Positions 46,573-59,069 of a DNA stretch of 64,000 nucleotides are shown here, in pieces. The stretch spans positions 558,001-622,000 of the forward strand of contig NC_052472.1 in the NCBI RefSeq assembly GCF_009730915.1, given 5' to 3'. Numbering within the stretch: the first letter of the stretch is position 1; every line of letters starts with the position of its first letter. Below the pieces are notes generated by a model. The model was not told the origin of the DNA. It did not search any database and worked only from the letters and a program-made list of their open reading frames with translations. Source of the stretch: Dioscorea cayenensis subsp. rotundata. Lineage: Eukaryota; Streptophyta; Magnoliopsida; Dioscoreales; Dioscoreaceae. The position numbers and the translations under genes were made by a program.

Positions 46573-48180
46573 TAAATTGATTTAGTGATGTAGATACTGT
46601 GCTTACTTTGATTTCATAGGGATTAGTGGTAGTTCTGTGTATGAATTGTTAAGACACACATGTGTATATATATTGGATTGTTGGATGTTTTAAGTATTGT
46701 GATCGTTAATGTAGGAATTTGGTCACTATATATCTATAGAAATGTTTAGCATATAGTATATTTAGTGTCTTAATATCCTTGGAATGTGCTCTCAATTATA
46801 GGGTATTCTGTGAAAACCTAATTTCAGGGTGCTTGTAGTTTTTGGTGTTAGCTAGCCAGGTAGTAAACCACATATAAATATACGTATATGTATATGCATT
46901 TCGACTCTTGAAAAATTATCAATTTTATTTTATTCACTTATATGTCTTGTTAATGATATTTTTTTTTAATCATTGAGTTAATTTTTAGTTAATATTTATT
47001 AACTTTCTCATTGTTTGTATTTTTATTAGTTATTTAATTATTTAATTTTAAAATTTGGTTTATTTAATAGATATTTAAATTGATTATTTAAATGGTTATT
47101 TAATAGTTATTATGTGAGCATCTATAATAAGATTTTATTTAATTTTTTTTTTCAAATCTTCTGTTAGCTATTCTGACTTTTGTGGGCTTTAGTGAAAAAT
47201 TTATTTATTTTTATCAGAATTATAGTTACCATATTTTCCTCTATTATGGAAACTAATGAATTATTTTCATATATTTGTTAAATATTAATTATTATTGTCA
47301 CGTGATTGATTAAATTTCTAAATACTGTTGTAAGACATTAGCATTATCTTATTTTGAAATAATTGGAATTATTTTCATTAGAAAACGGGATCACCGAATT
47401 TCAGTATTTCTGCGTTGACAATAATTTTGGACGTACGGATATAGTTTTGTATAGAAAATATATTTTTGTATAGAAATTCGTAGTTTCCAATTAACAATGT
47501 AATAACCCTATCACTGGGGGTTAAACACTGACCGTGTCGACATATACTTCTGACATAGAAACTATAGTTTCACATCGTTCCGTCGGTGAAGAATAATGGC
47601 TTCTGATATTTTGGCTCGGGTCACCGAGGGTAAACATATAAGCTCTGAAATCTGACTCGGGTCACCGAGTTTAAATAAATGAGTTCTGATATTTTGTTTT
47701 GGCATAGTTGTTTGGGGGACTTATATGCTTGTTATTTTGGTAAATTAAATCTGTTTTGAATTATTTCTGATTTCTGGGTTCATTTTGATATTTATTTCAT
47801 TATGTTATATTTTGTATGTTTTTAAAGATTATTGAACATTTTGTGATCATGATATTTTAGTGGTTGCTTACTGGGCTCCCAAGCTCATAATCTTGTGGTT
47901 GAATTTTTTTCAGATCCGGAGTGAATAGTGCAACAAGCATCTTAGTGGGCTAGAGGGATATTATGCTCCGTTTCTAAATTTGAGTTAACTGTCTAGTTGT
48001 GTGAGTATTTGATTTATGTATATAACACTAGCTTCTATTGGATGTCAAAATTCTGAACTTTGTGTTTCCTGTTGTGTGATTAGATTCTAAGGCCTTACAC
48101 GCCTACTGGGTCTCGGACTTGTGGGTGTGCGGTCGTTTGTTGGCGCACCGGGTCTGGCGAGCCGGGTTCAGGGTGTGACA
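45512..48180 (+). mobile_element. Large solo LTR (2.67 kb), probably Gypsy
   Basis: It begins TGTGGGCCCC and ends GGGTGTGACA, and is flanked by exact TTCCA copies (45507-45511 and 48181-48185). The phrase CTTACTGGGCTCCCAAGCTC near 47868 and the terminal GTGTGACA are typical of long Gypsy (Tekay/Del-like) LTRs. There is no gag-pol. (TA)n tracts lie at about 46085-46128 and 46549-46571. It sits inside the minus-strand LINE. Strand is inferred from the resemblance. Confidence 0.8.
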
Positions 48181-48185
48181 TTCCA

Positions 48186-49870
48186 AGTGGGAGTGTTGTG
48201 GAAGTAGTTGAATTGTAGCATTTGAGATCCACACCATATTGGATCCTTCAGTAGCTTCCACCACTATTTCCCGAGGAGGGCATCATTAAAGTCCTTTAGA
48301 CAAATGATTCCCAAGCCTCCCTGTTCCTGTGGTTGACACAAGCATTTTCAGTTAACTAATCGGCATTTGGGTTTGTCTATATCAGGGCTACTCCAAAGGA
48401 AGTCTCTTCGAACGCAATCAATGGATTTAACCACCCATTTGGGATGTTGGACAATGGACATTCAATAAGTTGGAAGGGAAGATAGGACTGAGTTGATTTG
48501 GGTAAGTTGACCACCAATAGGCAGAAAATTTGCTTTCCATATTGAAAGTCTTGCTCAAATTTTAGCAATAAGCTTCTCCCAGTCTTATCTCCTGTGTCTC
48601 CTCCCAGCGATTGGGATACCTAAGTAAGTGAGTGGGAGGAGGCCTGAGAAGCAACCTAGAGTTGTAAGCTTGCCCTGTCTTGGTATGAAGCTAAACTTTG
48701 TAGAGTAAAAGCAAGTCTTATTGAAGTTGATTTTAAGTCCTGAGGTTCCATAAAAAAAGAATAAAATCAGCTTGATGATCCTTAGGTCCTCTCTTCCTCT
48801 TGCGGTCAGGACGAGGAGATCATCTGTATATTGCAAATGGCAAAGATTTCTATGTCTTCCCAAAGGTACCCCAAAAAAGGACACGAGAGGAGAAGGCATG
48901 AATAAACATTGTGATGAGAACATTAGTTACTAGAACAAACAATAAGGGTGAGAAAGGATTGCCTTGTCTGAGCCCCAGCTCATATCGAACATATCCACTT
49001 GGTGTCCCATTTAATAATATTATGGATTTTGAAGAACTCAATATGTTTGTGATCTAACCCCTCTAGTGTGGGCCAAACCCTCTGACAACTAACAGGTCCA
49101 TAAGGAATTCCCAGTCTACCATATCAAGTGCTTTTGCGAAGTCCACTTTGACTATATTCCCCACAATGCCTCGTATTTAAAGACAAAGATTAGCGCCTTA
49201 GTTGTGACCACATTGTCCATGATGTACCGGCCTTTGATAAAAACCGACTGGGATTTATCCACCAGTTTATCAATTACTTTTGCCAACTGATCAGATGCCA
49301 AGATTTTGGAGATTATTTTGAGAGGAGAGTTGATAATGTTCATTAGTCAAAATTATCCTAAAGTTAAAGGTGTTGTGGTTTTTGGAAAAACAACAATGTT
49401 GGCCCAATTAATCTTTTCTGAACAAATCCAGAAGCTGATCAGCAGTAGGTGAGGGGTCCTGGGAAAGCTCAGATTCAGCTAACAATGTGTTTTGACCAGT
49501 ACGTAGCAGCTAATGTAGAAAAAGGTCAACTGTGCTGAAATTGGTTGGCCAAAGAAAGTTGATAAAATACATTAGTGCTTAATGGGCCAGGATTAGAGTT
49601 GGGTTCTGACACACATAATTGGGTCGGTTCCTTACTGGATGGTTTGGTTTTTACCACATGCTTTGTGTTCCAATCGGACCACATGGTCAGATTCCTCCAC
49701 CAACGTAACATCAGTCCCATGTATCGACTTGTTGACTAGAGTACAATCAAGAACCTGTTCATTTGTCACATTAACCAACCTAAATAGGCCTACTTGCTTT
49801 GGTCTTAGCTTCAACACATAAGCCTTTGTGGGCCATGCCATTCTATCCCCAACAATGCAATACAAGCCTC
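48186..49870 (-). mobile_element. LINE fragment (reverse transcriptase), right part
   Basis: Broken minus-strand frames carry ISKILASDQLAKVIDKLVDK, SQSVFIKGR, RQGNPFSPLLF, LQYTDDLL and LPLTYLGIPIAGRRHRR, which are LINE reverse transcriptase. The usual YADD is YTDD here. The frame at 49632-49865 is of unknown nature but may belong to the same element. Stops and shifts show it is dead. Confidence 0.7.
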
Positions 49871-50079
49871 TACTTTATTTAGCGACCTAGCCACTCATTA
49901 AAAAAATAATAAGGATAAATCTCCACAACTGATAATATTAAATATTTCAAGATGTGCAACATAATTTAAAATATCAAATATTTTATTTCCCGAACGCAAC
50001 CCAAGGAGTGATCATAATCTCAAATTTTCCAAACAACATATTCTATTCTATTGCCATTCTCCCCTCGAAAGTCGAAACC

Positions 50080-52939
50080 ATGGCCTCTTGTCTTCGTCTT
50101 CAACCGCTGTGTCAGCTGCTACTGCTTCTATGGCCGGTGCTCCTCTCTGCTTCAATTGTTACTCATCTTCCTGGCTTTCATGGTCCACTTCCCTTCCACC
50201 TTGAGACTGGGTGAGCTGAAGTTCTAATTACTGAAATCCATGCAAAACTTGATGATTTTAATGTCTAACTATTTGTTGCTTTTTTGTAGATATGTTGGTG
50301 TGGATGAAGTGCAGTTCTTTTATTACTTCATACAGTCTGAGGGAAATCCAGTTGAGGACCCTCTTCTTCTTTGGTTCACTGGTGGCCCTGGTTGCTCTGC
50401 CTTCAGTGCCCTCGTCCTTGAACTTGGTGATTTTTTTTTTTTTTGTTTTGTTAAATTTGCAAAGAAAAAATGAATAAAAAATAAGAGTTATTTAATGGAC
50501 TTGATGCTGAGTGGTAGGTCCTCTGAAGTTCAAGCGTATGAAGTATAATGATAGCTTGCCAAAACTTGTGTATCATCCTTTCTCTTGGACGAAGGTGATT
50601 ATGTTCACCGCTTACTTTCAGATTTTTTTTTATTATTAAAAAAATGGATAAACCATAATTTATTAAAAGTAGAACACAATAGTATCTGATAACAAACCAG
50701 GAAGTTTACAAGCTTTGATTTCTCTTACATTGAAAAGCTTTGATGGATTTTTTTCAGGTCTCAAATATGATCTTCTTAGATTCTCCTGTTGGGACTGGAT
50801 TCTCATTCTCAAATACTCCAGAGGGATATGTTGATGGTGATGTCACTTCATCCTTGAGAGTTTCCAAGTTTCTCAGAAAGGTATTCCATTACTTGATGCT
50901 CATCATGTTCATTTGCATTTGTTTCAAAGCTCTAAATGATAATTAAGTAGTTAAAATCAAATTTGTTTGTGTTTCAGTGGTTAATTGATCACCCACAATT
51001 CCTATCCAATTCTTTATATCTTGGTGGTGATTCCTATGCTGGCAAGGTTGTTCCATTCATCACTTACTTGATATCAGAAGGTAACCACGCTGATCTACTG
51101 GTTTTCCAGGTTAATGATCCAGATGAATAGCAGTCTTTAACAAAACTTGTCTTTCTATTTGATGTAGGCCATCTAAAGACTGAAGAACCACCTTAAATCA
51201 CTGCATTGTTATTTTTCATTTATACTTAGTAGTTAATCAAAATAAACAATAGTAACTCATTACACCATGCCTGTCTACCTGATGTCTGTGCTGTTTGTTC
51301 TATCTGAAGTGTGGTGCTTGATATGCAGGTATTAAATCTGGGGCTCAGCCTCTTCTGAATCTAAAGGTAATTGATGTTGATCATGATCAAAATTGAGGCT
51401 TAAAAGGGTGTATGGATGGCAAAACTCATTGAAAAAGTGTTATTCTGTCAGGGATATTTGATTGGCAACCCATTTACTGGGGAAGTTATCGATAAGAATT
51501 CCCGGATTCCATATGCTCATAATATGGGGATCATTTCTGATGAGATTTACCAGGTGATGCACTTCTCTTCCAAAATTAAAGCTATTACCAGTGTTAGAAC
51601 ATAGTGCAGTTTTATGCCAATTAACTTTGTTATTGTATTTCGAGTGTCAATAGTACATTACTATATGTTCTAAAGAAGATTTGAATATCATCAAACTAAT
51701 TATTGTGAAAGTATGAAACATTGCTCTTTTCTCAGTCCACAACTATTTCTTGTGAAGGAGAGGATTATGAAAATCCTACCAATGCCCTGTGTGCTAAGAA
51801 GCTTCAAGTTGTGGAAAAGGTGACAAATAGCAGTTTGGTTACATACATTACATATAGTTAGTTACATATGAGATCTTGAAAATGTGACCTCTTGAGCATG
51901 CAGTACTTTGATGAAATTGATAAGTTTCACATTCTGGACCCGAAGTGTCCACGAGCATCACCTAAACCAAGGGATTTGAGTGGAGAAAGGCGATTTCTCA
52001 AGGATAAACACCAAAAGTTTATCGTGCCACCAGATGTTCCTCCTCTCAAATGCAGAGTGAGTTTTATGCTTCTTACCAACCTTTATGATTTAAAAGAACA
52101 ACTTAATTATATGAGAACAGCATTAATTTATCATAATTGTCATCTCAGACTTATGGTTGCTATTTATGTTACATTTGGGTAAACAATGATGCTGTGAGAG
52201 ATGCTCTGCATATCCAGAAGGTATATTAATTAGAGGTAGCCTGATGCTTATATCATTTCTGATTTGTGTTGCTGAATTGTGGTTCATACAAAGCAGGGAA
52301 CTGTGCCGGAATGGATCAGATGCAATGATTATTTGCAGTATGCTAATGATATTCCGAGTAGTGTAAAATACCAGTACAAACTCACAAGCCAAGGTTTTCG
52401 AGCTCTTGTTTACAGGTGAAGCTAGATCTACTGGCAAAACCTTGCTTCTCTTTGTTGAGTCTTTGTATTACAGTTACTTACACCATTTTTCTGATTAATA
52501 TAAGTGGGGATCATGATCTGGCTGTACCACATATTGGAACTCAGACATGGATAAGATCTCTAAACTACTCAATCATTGATGACTGGAGATCTTGGTTCTC
52601 TGGTGGGCAAGTAGCAGGGTGAGTTTGCTGAGAATTCATAAGTGTAGTAATAGTTTGTTGACGATGCACATGTTTTCTACAATTTCAAACTGATGTTGTT
52701 ATTTGGATTAAAATTTCAGATACACAAGAGCATATGCCAACAATCTTACATTTGCTACTATAAAGGTATGAGTTACTGGAAAATATCATCCATTAGAACT
52801 TTTAAGAAAAAAAAAATGATGATGAGGAGATGGCTATATGCATTCATTTATGTAGGGTGCTGGTCACACAGCTCCAGAGTACAAGCCAAGGGAGAGCCTG
52901 GCTATGGTTAAGAGATGGCTTTCACACCAACCACTATAG
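50080..52939 (+). CDS. SCPL copy 3, intact serine carboxypeptidase-like protein
   Basis: Fourteen exons, 50080-50210, 50290-50426, 50518-50594, 50758-50880, 50978-51080, 51329-51366, 51452-51553, 51736-51819, 51904-52056, 52149-52220, 52297-52415, 52505-52618, 52720-52765 and 52856-52939, give an uninterrupted 460 residues. Signal peptide ([15 protein letters not shown]), [14 protein letters not shown] (about 78-91), GDSYAGK with Ser 175, the GDHD motif (382-384) and GAGHTAPEY with His 437 are all present. The GGPGCSAFS form is typical of plant clade IA SCPL proteins, many of which are vacuolar acyltransferases using 1-O-glucose esters rather than peptidases; substrate is unknown. It lies in tandem with two broken copies. 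Intron 3 has a small antisense LINE 3'-end fragment. Confidence 0.9.
50630..50700 (-). mobile_element. LINE 3'-end fragment in SCPL copy 3 intron 3
   Basis: ATGGATAAACCATAATTTAT is the reverse complement of the family 3' end with two changes. It is followed by up to about 60 bp that the introns of copies 1 and 2 lack, so it entered after the copies separated. The right edge is uncertain. Confidence 0.6.
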
Positions 52940-53271
52940 TTTTTTTTTTAATAATAAATGACAAGTATTTCCTATTTAAAGGTTTGTCAAGCAAACCACA
53001 CTGTAAGTTTTATCGCATACCTTTTGATCAAATAAGAGACAGACCTGGATCTTTTTTTTCTTTTTTTTTACTTTTTTTTTACCATGATCACTGGACAATT
53101 TGTATCCATAAATAAAGTCCATTCAATGTTGAATTCTTTGTTCTTCACTTCACTCTTGCTACCAAATCATAATAGAACCTGAGTGGGCGGTTGATCTTTG
53201 TATTGTTTTCTAAAAAAAAAAATTGTTGGGTATGTGAAAAATTCAACGTCATCTTATAAAGTTGATAGACA

Positions 53272-55141
53272 TATGAGATTTTTTTTTTGAATAAAGTGGA
53301 TAAACCACCAATTTATTTAAAAGAAGAGAGTAGAGGAGTACAAAAGAAAAGCCACGAACAAAAAAAGGCTAAAAGTAAATAATATCATCAAATCCTCACC
53401 GTAGATGGGAGAAAACAATGAAGAAAGCAAGACAGGAAGAAAGAGAAAACGAAAATGTTCTGGGACTGAGGCGAATGCAGCTGTCTGGAGACACAGCGCC
53501 CGCCACTACAAGGATAGGAGAACTACTCCTGATCATCAGTGTACACCGAATCGCCGATGAAATCAGTGGGTCTAGTGCCCAGGAAGTTGAGGGAGCGCTT
53601 GATCCTTTGAGTGGCCTCAGTGGTATCCTCGATGAAGGTTCTCCGAATCTGTGAAAGCCAAGAGAGTAGCATATTAGCGTACTTTGTATAAAATTGAAAT
53701 AATAGGTAGACAAGTAAGGTTAAAAAAATGCGATTGTTTCGCTCATGCCCAAATATTCCGGATTATGGCTCTAGGAACGTAGGTCCCCCCGAGTTCCGAC
53801 GAGAGGAAGTTAATGATGGGATCCAATTGGTCCAAATATTAGATACTGAGGATGGGGAAGACTCAATATCAAGGTTTTGTCTGAAGAAGGACCAAATACG
53901 CTCCGCGTATTTGCAATCAAGAAAAAAGATGTTCCACTGTTTCCGAGTTATTATGACAAAGAATGCATGTGTCAGTGGCATTAGGATTACAACCTTTTTT
54001 GAATAGATTATCAAGAGTAAGAATTTTGTTTTCTCTGACCAACTAGCAGAACAAAGTGATTTTGCTTGGGGATTTGAATTTCTAGAAATGAGGATAAAGT
54101 TAACTTCGAAGCCCTCGGTCAATTAAGAAATTGTAGAATAATTTGACAGAGAAAATACCATTTTTTTTCAAGAGGCCAGGAATAAGAGTCCTCTTGGTAA
54201 TTTATGCATGATCGGAAAGGAGTAAGAACGGTGTTAATCCCAGCCCAGAAGAAGGATTTATTTCTTGGTGGATGTTGAAATAGGTATCCAGTTGATCCAT
54301 TAAAATAGTAGTTTGCGTTTAAGATCTTAGACCAACAAGAATTCGATGTAGTAGTGATCTTCCACCACCATTTTCCAAGTAAGGCTTTCTTGAACTCCTG
54401 AAGATCAAGAATTCCCCATCCATCCATGATACGGGGGGCGGCAAATCCTTTTCCAAGCGACTAATCTGATACCCTTAGATCCAAGATCAGGCCCTTTCCA
54501 TAAAAAAACTCTTCTAATCTTGTCGATCTCATGAATAACCCAAATTGGTAGTTTGAATACTGATATCCAGTAAATAGGTAGGGAGACAATCCCTATTGCA
54601 ATTTAGAATTCTTGCAGAAGAAGAGTGAGGCTGAAATCCAAAATTTGTGGAGTATAGACAGCTCTTCGAGAAGTTTATTGAAAGTCTAGAACAACCTTCA
54701 AAGAGATAAATAATTAATTTGATTATTTGAAGATCATCATGACCTCCAGCTGAGAAAATTATTAGATCATCCGCGTATTGTAAATGACAGATGCTATTAA
54801 CATGGTCAATTTGAACTCCGGCCAGAACTTTGGAATTAATAGCGTGATTGAACATAGTGCTGAGAGTGTCAGCCACTAAAGCAAAAAGAAGAGGTGAGAG
54901 GAGATCACCTTGTCTTAAACCTCTTTTACAGCGCACATACCCTTGGGTAGTACCATTGATGAGAATTTGTGTTTTTGCAGTACTGAGAATGGTATGTATC
55001 CAATTAATCCAGCGATTGCCAAAGCATCTAGCCGCTAGAATCTCAAGAAGGAAATTCCAGTCTAGAGAATCAAAGGCTTTCGCAAAATCAACTTTAAAAG
55101 CAAATCCGAGTCTTTTCTAGCCGCTAGTATGAGATTTTTTT
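53272..55141 (-). mobile_element. 5'-truncated LINE with 14-bp target-site duplication
   Basis: The exact duplication TATGAGATTTTTTT lies at 53272-53285 and 55128-55141. On the minus strand the element runs from the middle of the reverse transcriptase (about AFDSLDWNFLLEIL) through RQGDLLSPLLFALVADTL, LQYADDLIIF and GWGILDLQEFKKALLGKWWW to a 3' end GGTTTATCCACTTTATTCAA and poly(A). It is close in sequence to the LINE at 14532-21215. Frameshifts are present. Confidence 0.88.
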
Positions 55142-55496
55142 GGTGTTTATAAATTTAGGATTCTTTTTCATAAATTTATATTAACATTAAAAAATATAAA
55201 AACCGGATGAGCCCATGCCATTTGATTAACAATAGTAATTCTGTGTGTTGATCTTCTTTGCACTTCCGTGCAAATTTATTGTTAGTCAACAATAATACTT
55301 TATTGGTTGACAAAGTAAGATATCTTATTTATATGCATATTCTAAAGTACTATGTACGTGTGTTCCTCTCCCAGATAATCATTGTTTACTATTTAGTATT
55401 TACGACATTGCCTTAACATATTTCTAACAAATTTATTTTTGTGTCTTTTTCTTGATCAACTTTGTTAGATAATTTTATAAAATTGTGTGTAATTTT

Positions 55497-55675
55497 TTTT
55501 TAATTAAAGTAGATGAACCATAGCTTTATTAAAAAAAATAGACAAACAAGCCGTACAAGAAAGAAGCAACACAGATTGCCACCAGAGGTGAGGACAACAG
55601 AAGAAACTAACAACACGTAAATAACGAGAGAAAAGAAAAAGGCATCTAGCGTATCTAAAAGCCTCCGTCTACACA
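55497..55675 (-). mobile_element. Short LINE 3'-end fragment
   Basis: TTAATTAAAGTAGATGAACC is a diverged form of the family 3' end on the minus strand, followed by about 150 bp of purine-rich 3' UTR-like sequence. Confidence 0.45.
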
Positions 55676-55724
55676 TTTAGTATGGTACAAATTTCTATAG
55701 AAAGTAAAATTGTGAATTTTTTGT

Positions 55725-57015
55725 TAATTTTAAAGATCAATAAACCACTGTTATTGAAAACAAATAACAATAAAGTGCAGGATTCAGGACACAACTGACA
55801 AGAAAATAAGCAATAAAAAAATATTAAGAGTTCAACACTCAAAATACAATAGACAAAAGGACACAAACAAATATGAGCTCCACAAGTGGTGGATCCAAAC
55901 ACAATGCTAGGAGCACAGGAAAACAAAAAGAGAGAATGAACAAACTAAAACTATCCCTGAGGAATGAAATCTCCTGGGTGACAATCTCACCACGATGGAC
56001 TAGTCGATATCTTGGGAAGATACCATTTCCTCAACATCGATCAGTCGAGCTTGCCATTTTAGGAGTGGACCCATAAATTCTAGACTGCATCTAATAATCT
56101 CGACGGAGTCCTTTAACCTCACTCTTTTCGATTTTAGAGTTGCAAACCACTTGAACAATATCATATGGTCAATCTTCAGAATAATCGATGAAAAGACAGT
56201 GATTTAGCTTTAAAAATGCGTTGATTTCGCTCAAGCCAAATATTCCATGTTAGGACTCGAGCCAGGATATCCCAAATATCTTACATGGGGCCTCTAAGAA
56301 TTGGTCTCTTGGAACTCCACATGTCCTGAAGCGAGGTTGGAGGAAAGAGAGGTCAAATAATTAGTTGAACTGATCTCAAATCCATCCAGCTAAGGGACAT
56401 TACAGGAAAGGGTGATCTACTATCTCGATTATCAAGTGATGTATAACACAAGTCACAGTAGAAATTCAATTGTTCCAAGCTAGCTAATTGAAAAGATTGA
56501 TTTTACGCAGATAAGCACCCTTCTAGATGGCTTGGGTTACATGGCAGTGTGTGTCCCTATCATTTAGAAATCCATAAAAAGATTTGACAGTGAAATTGCC
56601 GTTGAATGTGAGGCTCTACTACTTGGAGTCGCTCATTTTAGGTAACTCGGACATGATCCTAAGGACGAGGTTCAGGTCCATAGCATCCAGAATCAAGGTA
56701 AAAGGGGCCTAAGTATCTCGTAAGCTAGGTCTCTAACTATACCCTAGGGTTGCTGTGAGGCACAAAAGTTATCTGACCAAAGATACATTGGAGCACAACC
56801 ATTAAGCCATCTATCTAGCTACTTAGAACAGAGTGGTTTTCCCATCGGGATAATAGGGTAAATGCAAGCCCTTAAAGAAGGTAAGCATCTGAGGATGTCA
56901 TTCTAGAAGAAGGACTTTCACCCGCGGCATCTAAGTAATAAGCTCTAGGTGGTGTTCCCCTGATAGTAATTAAAGTGTATAACTTTTGCACCACACCAAG
57001 GATGCCTGAAGAACT
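55725..57015 (-). mobile_element. 5'-truncated LINE, decayed
   Basis: The minus strand starts (right) in a decayed form of the region before the zinc-binding domain and ends (left) with AATAACAGTGGTTTATTGAT. Near 56210-56260 it retains the GCGTTGATTTCGCTCAAGCC phrase also found at about 53727-53746 in the neighbouring LINE. No usable ORF remains. Confidence 0.6.
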
Positions 57016-59063
57016 ATCATATAAAAGAATAAAATATAAACAAATATATTATTATTTAAAAAACATAAAATTAATTAATCAATTTTTATGAATTTATATG
57101 TAAAAATCTCGCATTTTTATTAAAAATTTGGAGAAGCAATTCTAAAAGCGCTTGTGGGAGCCAAAATATTTTGATTTCTATTTATTTAGCAAAAATTTAA
57201 TGAGACAAGGCAGTTATATCTATTCAATCAATTAATCCAATAAACTAGACTCTCATTCTTATTTATGACCATTGTGTCATAATATAAAATAACTATCTTT
57301 TTTTTTAAAAATTAAAGATTTGACAATAATAAAATAATATAGCACCTCCCACAACATATTTATAGCCAGACCTACTTCAAAACTCTATTTTTCAATTTAA
57401 AACCCTAATGAAATCCATAATTAAAAATTTTGGTATTATCTATGTTTATATTAAAATAAAATAATTATTGAGTTAGGAAATATTAAATAGTAATTAATAA
57501 GTCACAAGGGTTGAAACAAAAATAAAGTAAATATTAGGGGTTAATATGAAAAAAGGGGCTAATAGATATGTTTTTAAGTTTTTAACCCTAAATTTATTCT
57601 CTTATTTTCCTCACAAAACCTCCTATTTTTCAATTCTACTAGATCTTCTAAACTTTCCCTTCCCCTCACCTTAATCCTCGAGATTAAAAAATTCTTTTCA
57701 ATCTAAAATGGTTAGATCAGATTCTAAAGGCTATTGCCGATCAATATTTGTTTAAAAGTTGGTTTCACTATCTCTTTTTCTCTCTCTTTTAAACAAAATT
57801 AACTTGTAATCTACATTTGATTGAGGATTAGAAATAGATTCTAATATTCTTAAATGATTAGAATATATATTGATTTGATCACAAAGAACTAGAGATTTAT
57901 ATTGGATTAATTATGGGAGTAATAAAATTTGTAAAGAATTCATTTTGGTATTTAAGGAAAAACCTATAAATAATTCAAATTGGTTGGAAGTGAAAGATTA
58001 ATAGATGTCATTGTATTCACACCATCAACTAAAATTAAAATTTATGATAAATATGTATGTTTGGTTACAAGTGAGTAGGATAAGGGTAAAGCGGAGAGTG
58101 GATATACTTATGTTTAGCATTGGGCAAGAGGTAAGTGCTTATTTATATTCGAATGTAATTGTATGCCTGATGGTTTGAGTAATTGTTTTAGAAGTACTTT
58201 ATTTATGCTTATATGAGATTGTATGTTTGATTATGTTAATTTTTATATATATCTGATTGAGTTTGGATTGAGTGATTGCTTTAAGTGCTTTACTTATAAA
58301 TGTATGTGGATGTATGTTTCATCATAATATATATATATATAATATGTATATATACAAATTTATTTGCATTGAGAGATTTCTTTGTATATATATATATCTA
58401 TATCTAAATATTAAGTACGAGGATGTTGTTTTTGGTTTGATGACATGTTAGAATTTATGTTATCATAAGTAAGAATAAATTATTTTGTTTGAAATATGAA
58501 TGTCTTGAAAGAAGAAATAAAAAATGTGGTAGAGTGAGATTGGTTTGATGTTATGATGTGAAATTTTGATAATCAGAAAATGGTAGATGATTAGTGGCCC
58601 ACCTTATTTGGGTATGACCATAAAGGAGATGATTGGGTGCTGACACCTGTCCTTATAGGCAACAATAGGGTGTAAAGGTGTTGTGTCCATATAGGCGACT
58701 ATAGCACATGCCCAGGAAGAGAGGTATAACCATTAGACCATTAAACATATTTACCTAGGTCAAGAAGGACCCAAATAAATAAAACGGAATAAGAGATGAT
58801 TGTAGAGAATACAACAAATAATTTGAGTTTTTTAAATTGGTATGATCAATTTGTGTATTATTTGACTATTTAAATTTCTTGTCATGAGTATTAAATTGAT
58901 TTGATTATTCGCATGTTATTTATTGTATTTCATTGTATAACTATCTACATAATATTATAGGTGTAGTACTTACTAAGTCAACAGCTCACCCCTTGCTACC
59001 CATTTTTCAGGAGTAGATAATTGAGGTTTCTATTGGTTAGATGTAAAAGAAGAGGGTGTTACA
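57016..59063 (+). mobile_element. Probable long LTR (Gypsy-like), 5' edge unresolved
   Basis: It resembles the solo LTR at 45512 in style: long, AT-rich, with GTACTTACTAAGTCAACAGC then TCACCCC near 58964-58990, and an end GGGTGTTACA at 59063. I cannot find a matching TG start or target-site duplication, and the LINEs on either side run in opposite directions, so this is not a clean insertion into one element. Confidence 0.4.
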
Positions 59064-59069
59064 CTACAC

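Noticed and set aside
49632-49865. Possible independent gene on the minus strand before SCPL copy 3
   Set aside because: It lies in LINE debris, lacks exon partners, and its plus-strand shadow is equally long; kept only as part of the LINE.
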